NCBI RefSeq assembly: GCF_003097535.1
Contig: NZ_CP029187.1
Span: 3,038,001 to 3,102,000, forward strand
Source of the DNA: Flavobacterium pallidum
GTDB taxonomy: Bacteria; Bacteroidota; Bacteroidia; Flavobacteriales; Flavobacteriaceae
Reading direction: 5' to 3'
DNA length: 64,000 nucleotides
Below the pieces are notes generated by a model. That model did no database searches. It had not been told where the DNA came from and saw only the letters and a list, made by a program, of their open reading frames with translations. Shown piece by piece: positions 25,053 to 32,787 of the stretch; the first letter of the stretch is position 1; the number at the start of each line of letters is the position of its first letter. A program made the position numbers and the translations under genes.

Positions 25053-25655
25053 ATGAGCTTACGCAATTACCTTACCAGCAAAGTATTTTTCAGGCAACTG
25101 GCCCTGGCATTCCTGATTTTGCTGGTGATTGGCTTCCTGCTTCTACAGTGGATTTCATTTTCGACCAAACACGGACAGGAAATCACGGTGCCTAATCTCG
25201 CGAAAATGTCGATTGAGCAGGCTGAGGAAGTGCTTGACAATGCCGACCTGGATTATGAAGTGCTCGATACGGTCGACTTCAATCCGGATTACCCTAAATT
25301 CACCATCGTGAAGCAGGATCCGCTGGCAGGCGCGAAGGTAAAGGAAGACCGTAAGATTTATATCAAGATCAATTCGGGCGGATTCAATTCTGTTCGCGTG
25401 CCGAATCTGATTGAGCAAACTTTAAGGCAAGCCGTACCAACCTTGCAATCCATCGGGCTGCAGCAGGGCAAAATTACCTACAAGCCTTACCTGGGGAAAG
25501 ATATGGTATTGGAAATGATGCAGAACGGCAAGGTACTGAAGCCTGGAGATAAGGTATTGAAATCGTCAAAGATCGATCTTGTCGTAGGTGACGGGAAAGT
25601 CGGTTTTGATGAAGAAAATGAAACGGAAACCGATACCACCAGCAGTAACAATTAA
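25053..25655 (+). CDS. PASTA domain membrane protein
   Basis: A 200-residue single-pass protein: N-terminal cytoplasmic stub, TM helix (about 15-33, LALAFLILLVIGFLLLQWI), then two PASTA units (about 42-110, beginning ITVPNLAKMSIEQAEEVL, and about 113-185, beginning VRVPNLIEQTLRQAVPTL) facing the periplasm, and an acidic tail. PASTA domains sense peptidoglycan stems in Ser/Thr kinases and penicillin-binding proteins, but this protein has neither a kinase nor a transpeptidase domain. It lies between divergent ddl and rluD and overlaps rluD by one base (TAATG). Confidence 0.9.
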   Translation: MSLRNYLTSKVFFRQLALAFLILLVIGFLLLQWISFSTKHGQEITVPNLAKMSIEQAEEVLDNADLDYEVLDTVDFNPDYPKFTIVKQDPLAGAKVKEDRKIYIKINSGGFNSVRVPNLIEQTLRQAVPTLQSIGLQQGKITYKPYLGKDMVLEMMQNGKVLKPGDKVLKSSKIDLVVGDGKVGFDEENETETDTTSSNN

Positions 25656-26701
25656 TGAGTACTGATTTCACTCCCGAACTCGATCCTGAAGATGAACTCT
25701 TCGAACACCACCGGTTTGTAGTGGCCAAAGGACAGGCATTGCTGCGCATCGACAAATACCTGATGTCACAGATCGCAAACGCCACGCGCAATAAGATACA
25801 GCAGGCCGCGACGAATGGTGATATTTATGTGAATGACATTCCTGTAAAATCGAATTACCGTGTAAAACCCCTGGATGTCGTGACGATTATGCTCACGCAC
25901 CCACCGTTTGAAAACCGTGTCGATCCAGAAAATATTCCGCTTGACATTGTTTATGAAGATGATGTTTTGCTGATCGTGAACAAGCCACCCGGACTTGTGG
26001 TACACCCTGGTCACGGGAATTATACCGGGACATTGGTCAACGCACTGGCTTACCATTTTGAAAACTTACCGCTGAACAGCAGCAACCGCCCGGGACTCGT
26101 GCATCGTATCGATAAGGATACTTCCGGACTTTTGGTCATCGCCAAAACGGAAGCGGCGCTGAGCCACCTGGCCAAGCAATTTGAGGCCAAGACTTCGGAA
26201 CGTGAATATGTAGCGCTGGTATGGGGAAATGTAAAAGAAGACGCAGGCACTATTGAAGGCAATCTTGCGCGGCATTTGAAAGACCGAATGCAGATGGCTG
26301 TTTTTGCCGATCCTGAAATCGGGAAGCCCGCCATTACGCATTATAAAGTCATTGAGCGCTTCGGGTATGTGACTTTGGTTTCGTGCATCCTGGAGACCGG
26401 TAGGACACACCAGATCCGAGCGCATATGAAGTACATTGGGCATACACTGTTTAATGACGAGCGGTACGGTGGACACCAAATCCTCAAAGGGACCACTTTT
26501 ACGAAGTATAAGCAATTCGTAGAAAACTGTTTCAAAGCCCTGCCAAGACAGGCATTACATGCAAAAACACTCGGTTTTGAACATCCGGTCAGCGGTGAAA
26601 TGATGCGCTTTGATACCGAAATTCCAAACGACATGCAGGAAGCTATTGACAAGTGGCGGAATTACTCCAAATCGCATACGGTTGAGGAAGATGAGGAATA
26701 G
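25655..26701 (+). CDS. rluD: RluD-type 23S rRNA pseudouridine synthase
   Basis: Isomerises uridines of 23S rRNA helix 69 (RluD subfamily, by similarity). 348 residues: an N-terminal S4 domain (about 27-90, LRIDKYLMSQIANATRNKIQ) and the catalytic core with the RluA-family motif HRIDKDTSGLLV, whose Asp is the nucleophile. LETGRTHQIRAHM and ERYGG are also present. The ATG at 25655 shares a base with the PASTA stop. RluA/RluC paralogues cannot be wholly excluded, but the S4 domain and length fit RluD. Confidence 0.92.
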   Translation: MSTDFTPELDPEDELFEHHRFVVAKGQALLRIDKYLMSQIANATRNKIQQAATNGDIYVNDIPVKSNYRVKPLDVVTIMLTHPPFENRVDPENIPLDIVYEDDVLLIVNKPPGLVVHPGHGNYTGTLVNALAYHFENLPLNSSNRPGLVHRIDKDTSGLLVIAKTEAALSHLAKQFEAKTSEREYVALVWGNVKEDAGTIEGNLARHLKDRMQMAVFADPEIGKPAITHYKVIERFGYVTLVSCILETGRTHQIRAHMKYIGHTLFNDERYGGHQILKGTTFTKYKQFVENCFKALPRQALHAKTLGFEHPVSGEMMRFDTEIPNDMQEAIDKWRNYSKSHTVEEDEE

Positions 26702-26860
26702 ACTGTAGGATTTTAAGACTGTAAGACTTTTAAGCCCTCAATCCTGAGAGATCAAATTAAGTGCATAAAGTTAATCCCGTCTTAAATCTTACCGTATTAA
26801 AATCCCATCTTATAATCCTACTGTCTTAAATCTTACAATCCTACAACCCAAACCACAAAT
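26702..26860. repeat. Degenerate self-complementary TAAGAC/GTAGGAT tract
   Basis: The left part repeats units like CTGTAGGATTTTAAGACTGT. The right part (about 26778-26845) is made of their complements, such as TCTTACAATCCTACAA, so the whole could fold back. It lies between rluD and the iron-permease gene and has no coding potential. Confidence 0.6.
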
Positions 26861-26888
26861 CTTATAAAGCCAATGGCATCATGTCGAT

Positions 26889-26896
26889 TATTTTTG
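26889..26896 (+). promoter_or_regulatory. -7 box upstream of the iron permease gene
   Basis: TATTTTTG matches TAnnTTTG and lies 37 nt before the ATG at 26934. No -33 TTG is visible at the right distance. Confidence 0.4.
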
Positions 26897-26933
26897 TAAA
26901 GCTACAACAGGCTCATTTACAAAATCAATAGAC

Positions 26934-27419
26934 ATGAAAAATGCAACCATCATAAATTATAATAACACTTTCGAAAAATTTGCCTCGAAGGTATCAAGGA
27001 TCACAGGCAGCACGGTAGCATTTTGCTGCGCATTCCTGGTAATTATTGCGTGGGCAGTTACCGGCCCTTTTTTTAATTTCTCGCAAACCTGGCAACTCAT
27101 CATCAATACCGGGACTACCATCGTGACATTCCTGATGGTCTTCATCATACAGAAAGCCCAAAATAAAGATTCGCTCGCCATACAGCTCAAACTCAATGAA
27201 CTGGTCGCTTCGCATAAATATGCCAGCAACCGCCTTGTCGATATTGAAGATATGACAGAAGAGGAAATGCGCGTGATCCAAAAATATTACGTACACCTAA
27301 GCAAACTCACCGAGCAGGACGAAAGCCTGCAATGCTCCCACTCTATTGAGGAAGCCGAAGAATTGCAGGACTTTAAGCAAAGCATCAGGGATTCCAGAAA
27401 GGAAGGTTTTGAAGTTTGA
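26934..27419 (+). CDS. Low-affinity iron permease family protein
   Basis: A 161-residue membrane protein: N-terminal segment FEKFASKVSRITGSTVAF, two TM helices (about 27-47 and 58-76, with the intervening FFNFSQTWQLIINTGTTIV), then the typical QKAQNKDSLAIQLKLNELV and a soluble C-terminal tail. This matches the family named after yeast Fet4-type iron permease, although bacterial members have only two TM helices and transport is not shown for them. It precedes an SDR gene by 52 nt, possibly on one transcript. Confidence 0.85.
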   Translation: MKNATIINYNNTFEKFASKVSRITGSTVAFCCAFLVIIAWAVTGPFFNFSQTWQLIINTGTTIVTFLMVFIIQKAQNKDSLAIQLKLNELVASHKYASNRLVDIEDMTEEEMRVIQKYYVHLSKLTEQDESLQCSHSIEEAEELQDFKQSIRDSRKEGFEV

Positions 27420-27471
27420 TTGATCATTCCGTTTGCCAAGCCATAATTCTTAATCCATAATTCGTATTCAC

Positions 27472-28446
27472 ATGGAAAATAACAACCTGAAAGGAAAAAC
27501 AGTAGTAATCACCGGAGGCAGTAGTGGTGTAGGACTTGCAGCTGCAGAGGCTTTTGCCATACGCGGCGCAAATATCGTAATTGTAGCCAGAGGCAAACAA
27601 GGTGTGATGGATGCTGTAGCAGCCTGCCGGGCGTTAGGGGCCGTTACCGTCGGTGTATGTGCAGATGTTTCCGTCGCTACTGATGTCGCCCGCGTTGCGG
27701 AAGAAGCTTTGACAATGAATAACCGGATCGACGTATGGATAAATAATGCCGGTGTAATGGCCAGCGGAAAGTTTGAAGAAATCCCGATGGACATCCATGA
27801 ACAGGTTGTGAAGACCAATTTATTTGGTTACCTGCACGGCGCCTATGAGGCCATTAAAATCTTCAAGCGGCAGGATGCGGGCATCTTAATCAATAACGTT
27901 TCCATAGGCGGATTTATGCCTGCACCTTACAGTGCGGTGTATTCGGCTACGAAGCATGGGATCCGGGGCATGATGGCTTGCCTGCAGGGCGAAATTTCCA
28001 ACCACCGACACATCCATGTATGCAATCTGTACCCGCAACTGCAGAATTCCACGGGCAACCTGCATTCGGCAAAATATTCCGGTTTTACAATAGATATTCC
28101 TCCCATTGCATCCGACCCCCGCAATACAGCCAAAAAGATGGTTGGCCTGGCGCTGCACCCGAAAAAAGACCAATTCCCCGATTTTACTTCGTTGGCTATT
28201 ACAAACCTGTACCGCCTGTTCCCTAAACTCATTATCAACACGGCCTCAGCGGCATTACGCCTGAAAATGAGGTACAACCAGAATAATGAAGACGAACCGG
28301 GGAATGTATTGGTTCCTTCCCGTGACCCTCACAGGATTTATGGGAAACCCAAAATGCCATCCGCCAATAAAACAATGGGATTGGCTTTACTGGCCGGTTT
28401 GGGTATAGGATTGGCATTGACGGTAATCGGCAGGAGGACCGACTGA
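27472..28446 (+). CDS. SDR family oxidoreductase
   Basis: Short-chain dehydrogenase, 324 residues: Rossmann nucleotide motif TGGSSGVGLAAAEAF (about 14-28), NNAGVMASG, and the catalytic Ser-Tyr-Lys set in NNVSIGGF ... YSAVYSATKHG. After the classical core of about 250 residues there is a C-terminal extension with a hydrophobic segment (LALLAGLGIGLALTVIG) that probably anchors it in the membrane. The substrate is unknown. Its stop codon abuts the stop of the convergent oxidoreductase gene with no intervening base. Confidence 0.9.
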   Translation: MENNNLKGKTVVITGGSSGVGLAAAEAFAIRGANIVIVARGKQGVMDAVAACRALGAVTVGVCADVSVATDVARVAEEALTMNNRIDVWINNAGVMASGKFEEIPMDIHEQVVKTNLFGYLHGAYEAIKIFKRQDAGILINNVSIGGFMPAPYSAVYSATKHGIRGMMACLQGEISNHRHIHVCNLYPQLQNSTGNLHSAKYSGFTIDIPPIASDPRNTAKKMVGLALHPKKDQFPDFTSLAITNLYRLFPKLIINTASAALRLKMRYNQNNEDEPGNVLVPSRDPHRIYGKPKMPSANKTMGLALLAGLGIGLALTVIGRRTD

Positions 28447-29430
28447 TTATTTTCTTTCACTTACACTGCCTGATATCTGGTCCATAATCCAATTCACATG
28501 CGCAGCCATCCTGCCAGACGACGGATAATCCCTGATGCCAAACAAGTGGTCCCGCATTGCGGCGACATGAAACAGCTGTATGTTCTCAGGAGGGGCAATA
28601 TGATATGATTGCGCTGCGCCTTCCTTTTCCATTACTATGGGCAAATGGTTCTCAAACATCGAGAAAGTGATTTTTGCATGGCTGCCATACAGCTCCACAA
28701 TATCTTCGCGAAGGCTGCTTCCGAAATTCCAGTTGGCAGATCCCACTACTTTTGAATCGTGCAGCCAGCTGGCCGACAAAGCATCTTTGGCACTGTAAAG
28801 CCCCTGTTGGTTTATCCCGATGCCCTGCACTGCTTTCACTTGCCCGAAAAGAAACACGAATAAATCGAATCCGTGGCTTGCCAGGTCATCAAAATACCCG
28901 CCGGGTGCCACTTTCGCGTCGGTACGCCAATTGTATTTTCCGGACAAATCAGCCTGGTTCTGGACGCGGCTGAGTTGCCATCGCACGGACCGCATCTCCC
29001 CTATCTCCGCCAGCAATTCCTTTACCTTCAGGAATTTTTCGAGTGTACGCCTGTAATACGCTATAAAAAGCAGCAGGCCTTTGGCTTCAAATGCTTCACA
29101 GATGGTAACACATTCAATGTAATTTCGCGCCATCGGTTTTTCGATGCAGCAAATCTTTCCGGCAGCGGCTACTTTGAGTGCATAAAAAGCATGTGTATCG
29201 GGTGGAGTAGCGATGTATACCGCATCGACCTCCGGATCGGCAATCAGTAAATCGGCATCAGTATAAAACCGGGCGACCCCATGCCGTTTGGCATAATCTT
29301 CAGCCAATGCGGCATCGCGGCGCATGACGGCTACAAGCTCAAAGCCATCGGTTTTCTGGTATGCGGGACCGCTTTTAAGTTCGGTGACATTGCCGCAGCC
29401 AATAATGCCCCACCGGATTGTCTTGCCCAT
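28447..29430 (-). CDS. Gfo/Idh/MocA family oxidoreductase
   Basis: NAD(P)-dependent sugar or cyclitol dehydrogenase family, 327 residues. N-terminal Rossmann fold IRWGIIGCGNVTELKSGPAY (residues 5-24), AVYIATPPDTH, and the EKPMA motif (as CIEKPMARN) with the family Lys. The C-terminal domain includes GGYFDDLASHGFDLFVFLFG with the conserved Asp and His. The substrate cannot be told. It is transcribed alone from a promoter about 180 nt upstream with an unusual leader (palindrome over the start region and a terminator-like hairpin). Confidence 0.9.
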   Translation of the reverse strand: MGKTIRWGIIGCGNVTELKSGPAYQKTDGFELVAVMRRDAALAEDYAKRHGVARFYTDADLLIADPEVDAVYIATPPDTHAFYALKVAAAGKICCIEKPMARNYIECVTICEAFEAKGLLLFIAYYRRTLEKFLKVKELLAEIGEMRSVRWQLSRVQNQADLSGKYNWRTDAKVAPGGYFDDLASHGFDLFVFLFGQVKAVQGIGINQQGLYSAKDALSASWLHDSKVVGSANWNFGSSLREDIVELYGSHAKITFSMFENHLPIVMEKEGAAQSYHIAPPENIQLFHVAAMRDHLFGIRDYPSSGRMAAHVNWIMDQISGSVSERK

Positions 29431-29537
29431 GTGATTTTCGTTTGGGAACTAAGATATGAAAATGATACCGTATGGGAAATAAAATGGATGCGGGAAACTA
29501 TACAGGAGATATATTCAAAAAACACCTTACACAAAAT

Positions 29538-29560
29538 AAAAAACCCGAAGCAAGCCCCGG
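29538..29560 (-). terminator. Leader terminator (attenuator-like) upstream of Gfo/Idh gene
   Basis: On the minus strand CCGGGGCTTGCTTCGGG folds as a 6-bp stem with a CTTG tetraloop and runs into GTTTTTTATTTT. It lies between the predicted promoter (29612-29642) and the gene start at 29430, so it would stop transcription early. Just before it runs the codon-like string Ile-Ile-Ile-Thr-Thr-Ile-Lys-Ile-Ala-Asp-stop, but without an ATG. Confidence 0.5.
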
Positions 29561-29601
29561 ATTTAGTCAGCGATTTTGATAGTAGTGATGATGATTGAAA
29601 C

Positions 29602-29615
29602 TTTGACGCGTCAAA
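29602..29615. promoter_or_regulatory. Perfect 14-bp palindrome at Gfo/Idh transcription start
   Basis: TTTGACGCGTCAAA is fully self-complementary. It overlaps the minus-strand -7 box and covers the expected start point, a repressor-like position. Confidence 0.45.
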
Positions 29616-29642
29616 AGTAAACACTAAAAAGAATGGTGTCAA
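29612..29642 (-). promoter_or_regulatory. Promoter of the Gfo/Idh/MocA gene
   Basis: Minus strand: TTG at 29640-29642, a 20-nt spacer, then TACTTTTG at 29612-29619. This agrees with the Bacteroidetes form TTG-N19-TAnnTTTG and is the best complete promoter I see in the window. Confidence 0.55.
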
Positions 29643-29658
29643 TACCCACTAGGGGGTA
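29643..29658. promoter_or_regulatory. TACCC...GGGTA inverted repeat upstream of Gfo/Idh promoter
   Basis: Read on the minus strand it is TACCCCCTAGTGGGTA, directly abutting the -33 TTG. It shares the half-site TACCCCCTA with the repeat upstream of glnN. Confidence 0.45.
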
Positions 29659-29773
29659 TTTTTTGCGTGTTTATTATCTCGTCGTTACCAAAAAAACATA
29701 TAGCTTCACTTTATTGATGCATTTACTCATCCCTAAAAATACACCCGGTAATAACGTTACCTCATTTCCTACA

Positions 29774-29959
29774 TTACTGTCTCACCACAATTACATTCTT
29801 TGCCAATGTTTTAAACCTTTCCCCGTTTTCCTGTACAACAGTAAGTGTCAGGTGTCCGGTTTTACTGATGTTTAAATCCCGGGCGGTACCGGATTTCCCT
29901 TTATGGGTTCCACCGACGACGTTGCAGCGGTCACCGTCTTGCAGTTCATTTTTATCCAT
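29774..29959 (-). CDS. Small KOW-domain protein
   Basis: A 61-residue protein: LQDGDRCNVVGGTHKGKSG is a clear KOW motif (the conserved Gly in a loop, as in ribosomal protein L24 and NusG). Then come LTLTVVQENGERFKTLAKNV strands that complete an SH3-like barrel. I believe it is a real gene because the whole length has fold logic and good codon structure. KOW barrels bind RNA or proteins; this one stands alone rather than as part of a larger factor. It lies 96 nt downstream of nothing obvious and between Gfo/Idh and the porin gene. Confidence 0.7.
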   Translation of the reverse strand: MDKNELQDGDRCNVVGGTHKGKSGTARDLNISKTGHLTLTVVQENGERFKTLAKNVIVVRQ

Positions 29960-30055
29960 ACGGGATTGCTTTATGTTAATGCTTCACAAAAGTTGCGATA
30001 GCGTCCGGGAGTATTTCACAGTCTGTAAAACTGCTGCTGTGACTGAGATTGAAAA

Positions 30056-31297
30056 TCAAATCCCCACTTCGATCTGGAATCGTACATACCAATTGTCAGC
30101 GGAAGTACCGTTGGCAAAATCCAGCTTCTCATATGTAAATTCCGATTGCAGCTTCAGCGCATGTTCCCAGATGTATTTGTTGATCCCGAAACTGAACTGA
30201 TCTGTGTCTGGCGAATAGGCACTGATTTCGTCGGCGACTTTCTGCGTCGAGTAACGGCCTATAACTTCATATTTCGATGGAAAAACATAACTCAGCTGGT
30301 AATCCATCCCATAACCGGTAAACACAGCCTTGCTAAGCGTAGCATCGACCGGGTTTATGGTAACAGGATCGTCTGCGGTACGGTTCATATAGGTCATCAT
30401 CGCGGCCCAACCATTGTATTTTGCAATCGCATCCAGCAACACCGAAGACATGTCGCGGGCCTCATACAGGAGATCTCCCGTCTGTCCTAAAGTCTTGCGT
30501 GCTTTCTGGTTCAGGTTGTAAGCCCCCGATACCATTAGTTTGGGTTTCGGCTCCCGTAAAATATCTCCTTCGAAATAATGCCCGTCTTTTTTGAAAGTCC
30601 CTAAAGGCAGCAATTCAATCTTCCCGGTATAGGATAAGCCGTTGTTGTCCTTGATGGCTGGCACGTTCGGGTTATTGGTAGCCCAGTTCCTGCCTTCACC
30701 CATGGTAATGGCTCCCTTGAAGTTATATGAGAATTTTTCCTTCGACTCGTTCAGGTTCGCAAAATGGAACCCGAAATCACGGTCTACCGCAAATTTGAAA
30801 TTGTTAATGGACCGGTCTGTCAATTGTATCGCTCCGGAAGAATTCACGGTTTGCCGCGTCCCGGGAAGTTTCGTAACCCCAAACCCGAACTGCCAGTGGG
30901 TATTTGGCCTGTAATATAAAATCGCATCGCGGATGACATTCAGGTTTTCACCCGGCTTTTCAGAACCTACATCGCCTGCACCGAATGAAATCTGCAGCAC
31001 ATACAGGAATTTCGGGTTGCCTACGAAGCCGTCGAAACGCATCCTGAGGCGGCGTACCTGCCCTTCATAAAACGGGTCCTGCCCTTCATTGTCAAAATAG
31101 GTTACGCGGTTCTGTATCCTGAATCGGATGTTGAACTGGAAAATACTGTCGGGAGAGGTAATCCCGAGTCCTTTTCCGTAATTATAATACGGCAGTGAGG
31201 AGAGTTTCAGGTCGTTGTCCTTTTTATTGCGGATGATTTCCTGCGCATTCGAAGCTATGGAAAACAGCAGAATAAAAGTTAAGGTAATTTTCTTCAT
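30056..31297 (-). CDS. Outer membrane porin (OprO/OprP-like)
   Basis: A 413-residue outer-membrane protein: signal peptide MKKITLTFILLFSIASNAQ, then an amphipathic beta-strand-rich barrel beginning with SIFQFNIRFRIQNRVTYF and containing RRLRMRFDGFVGNPKFLYVLQ. This is the pattern of phosphate-selective porins O and P. The C-terminus YVRFQIEVGI ends in the alternating pattern of a barrel strand. No phosphate-transport gene is adjacent, so ion selectivity is not inferred. The gene follows a 300-nt spacer containing a dispersed repeat. Confidence 0.85.
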   Translation of the reverse strand: MKKITLTFILLFSIASNAQEIIRNKKDNDLKLSSLPYYNYGKGLGITSPDSIFQFNIRFRIQNRVTYFDNEGQDPFYEGQVRRLRMRFDGFVGNPKFLYVLQISFGAGDVGSEKPGENLNVIRDAILYYRPNTHWQFGFGVTKLPGTRQTVNSSGAIQLTDRSINNFKFAVDRDFGFHFANLNESKEKFSYNFKGAITMGEGRNWATNNPNVPAIKDNNGLSYTGKIELLPLGTFKKDGHYFEGDILREPKPKLMVSGAYNLNQKARKTLGQTGDLLYEARDMSSVLLDAIAKYNGWAAMMTYMNRTADDPVTINPVDATLSKAVFTGYGMDYQLSYVFPSKYEVIGRYSTQKVADEISAYSPDTDQFSFGINKYIWEHALKLQSEFTYEKLDFANGTSADNWYVRFQIEVGI

Positions 31298-31451
31298 TGG
31301 TGGTGTTGTTTGTTGGTGGCAAAAATAGGAAAAAAGGTGCAGGAAGCAAGGTAATGGTTCAGGCTACAGGCTACAGCGCAAAAGTTCAGCACCGATATTG
31401 GTTAATCCAATCTCAAATTCAAAATTGAAGTTTTTCCAGCCGGTGCGGGCA

Positions 31452-31540
31452 TACCGCGTGAGGGATGGGAGCGGCAGCCCGGAGCCTGCAAGGCGAGGAC
31501 TAGAGCGGACAGCCCGACCCGAGGCACGAGGGGCACGCCC
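31452..31540 (-). repeat. Dispersed GC-rich element, copy B1
   Basis: On the minus strand it starts GGGCGTGCCCCTCGTGCCTC, contains GGGTCGGGCTGTCCGCTCTA and GTCCTCGCCTTGCAGGCTCC, and ends GGGCTGCCGCTCCCATCCCT plus CACGCGG. It closely matches copy B2 at 63715-63797. Confidence 0.75.
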
Positions 31541-31602
31541 AAAATTATTTAAGCGCATCAATAATCCCTGACCCTTGTGCCCCGAACCCTGAAGCTTTTT
31601 AT

Positions 31603-31610
31603 TACCTTTG
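31603..31610 (+). promoter_or_regulatory. -7 box of the prmA-clpS operon
   Basis: TACCTTTG is an exact TAnnTTTG match, 15 nt upstream of the prmA ATG, implying a leader shorter than 10-12 nt. Confidence 0.55.
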
Positions 31611-31625
31611 CAAAAAAAATACCGC

Positions 31626-32459
31626 ATGTCAAATATATATCTGGGATATCATTTTACGATTGAGCCGAAAGAATCCGGAGCTGAAATACTTGTTGCAGAA
31701 CTGGGTGAAAAACCGTTTGAAAGTTTCGTTGAAACGGATTTCGGGGTGACGGCTTATGTACAGAAAAGCCTTTGGACAGCAGATATCCTTGATGATATTT
31801 ATATCCTGGATTCGCCGGAATTTACGGTATCCTATAAGATTGAGGAAATCGAGCAGGTAAACTGGAACGAGGAATGGGAAAAGAATTTCGAGCCGATTGA
31901 TGTAGATGGAAAATGCCACGTACGCGCGCCTTTCCACCCGAAAACCGACGCTGAATTTGACATTGTGATTGAACCTAAAATGAGTTTTGGAACCGGGCAC
32001 CACGAAACCACGCACATGATGATACAGCACTTGCTCGAAATGGATGTAAAAGGGATGAAGACGCTTGATATGGGCTGCGGCACGGCAATACTTGCCATCC
32101 TGGCAGAGATGAAAGGTGCACAACCCATTGATGCGATCGATATAGACAACTGGTGTTACCTGAATTCTATCGAAAATGCAGAGAGGAACCATTGCACACA
32201 CATCTCTGTGTATGAGGGCGATGCGGCTTTACTTACGGGAAAAAATTATGATTTGATCATTGCAAACATCAACCGGAACATTTTACTGAACGACATGCAG
32301 GCTTATGTGGATTGCCTGAACAAGGGCGGCCAATTGCTGCTAAGCGGGTTTTATGAAGAAGATATTCCTGCCATAGATGCATGCTGTACTGAAAAAGGGC
32401 TAACTTATGTGAAGAAATTCCAGCGCAACAACTGGGTTTCATTAAAATATTCCAATTGA
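31626..32459 (+). CDS. prmA: Ribosomal protein L11 methyltransferase
   Basis: SAM-dependent methyltransferase that modifies ribosomal protein L11. 277 residues from the ATG at 31626 (MSNIYLGYHFTIEPKESG); a TTG six codons upstream falls inside the -7 box and is rejected. An N-terminal substrate domain is followed by the PrmA core: EPKMSFGTGHHETTHMM, LDMGCGTAILAILAEMKGA (SAM motif I) and DLIIANINRNILLND (motif with the Asn-Ile-Asn). Overlaps functionally with clpS, which starts 1 nt after the stop. Confidence 0.96.
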   Translation: MSNIYLGYHFTIEPKESGAEILVAELGEKPFESFVETDFGVTAYVQKSLWTADILDDIYILDSPEFTVSYKIEEIEQVNWNEEWEKNFEPIDVDGKCHVRAPFHPKTDAEFDIVIEPKMSFGTGHHETTHMMIQHLLEMDVKGMKTLDMGCGTAILAILAEMKGAQPIDAIDIDNWCYLNSIENAERNHCTHISVYEGDAALLTGKNYDLIIANINRNILLNDMQAYVDCLNKGGQLLLSGFYEEDIPAIDACCTEKGLTYVKKFQRNNWVSLKYSN

Positions 32460-32460
32460 T

Positions 32461-32736
32461 ATGGAAACGATTGAAAAGGTTTTAGAGCAAACCCTGACCG
32501 ATGAGGCCGTAGGCAATAATAACGAAATCGTACTGTATAACGACGACGTGAATACTTTCGATCACGTTATCGAAACACTGATCCGGGTGTGCAGGCATAC
32601 AGGCGAACAGGCGGAACAATGTGCGATATTAGTACACTATAAAGGCAAATGCACCGTGAAGACCGGCTCTTTTGAGGAATTGAAACCACAATGTACGCAA
32701 TTGCTCGAAGCAGGCCTGAGTGCAGAAATCGTTTAA
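32461..32736 (+). CDS. clpS: ATP-dependent Clp protease adaptor ClpS
   Basis: Binds N-degron substrates and hands them to ClpA/ClpC-ClpP. 91 residues with the ClpS core EIVLYNDDVNTFDHVIETL (N-degron pocket Asp and the aliphatic/aromatic loop), then HTGEQAEQCAILVHYKGKC and an AGLSAEIV tail typical of the family. Co-transcribed with prmA (1-nt gap) and followed by a terminator. Confidence 0.95.
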   Translation: METIEKVLEQTLTDEAVGNNNEIVLYNDDVNTFDHVIETLIRVCRHTGEQAEQCAILVHYKGKCTVKTGSFEELKPQCTQLLEAGLSAEIV

Positions 32737-32756
32737 GCTGAACCATAAAGCATAAA

Positions 32757-32784
32757 AAAAAGCCCTTCATGTGAAGGGCTTATT
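32757..32784. terminator. Bidirectional terminator after clpS
   Basis: AAAAGCCCTTCA-TG-TGAAGGGCTT. The A-run on the left serves the minus-strand lipocalin gene; the right side is only moderately T-rich for clpS. Confidence 0.75.
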
Positions 32785-32787
32785 TGT

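Larger units (their letters stand above)
31298..31625. other. Intergenic region with repeat B1 and prmA promoter
   Basis: No gene is seen. From 31330 to 31375 the sequence is low-complexity (GGTGCAGG, GGCTACAGGCTACAG). The GC-rich element B1 fills 31452-31540, and the prmA -7 box lies at 31603-31610. Confidence 0.5.

Noticed and set aside
31364..31627. Minus-strand open frame over the GC-rich repeat B1
   Set aside because: The frame is created by the repeat and its high G+C; the repeat itself is non-coding in the other copy.
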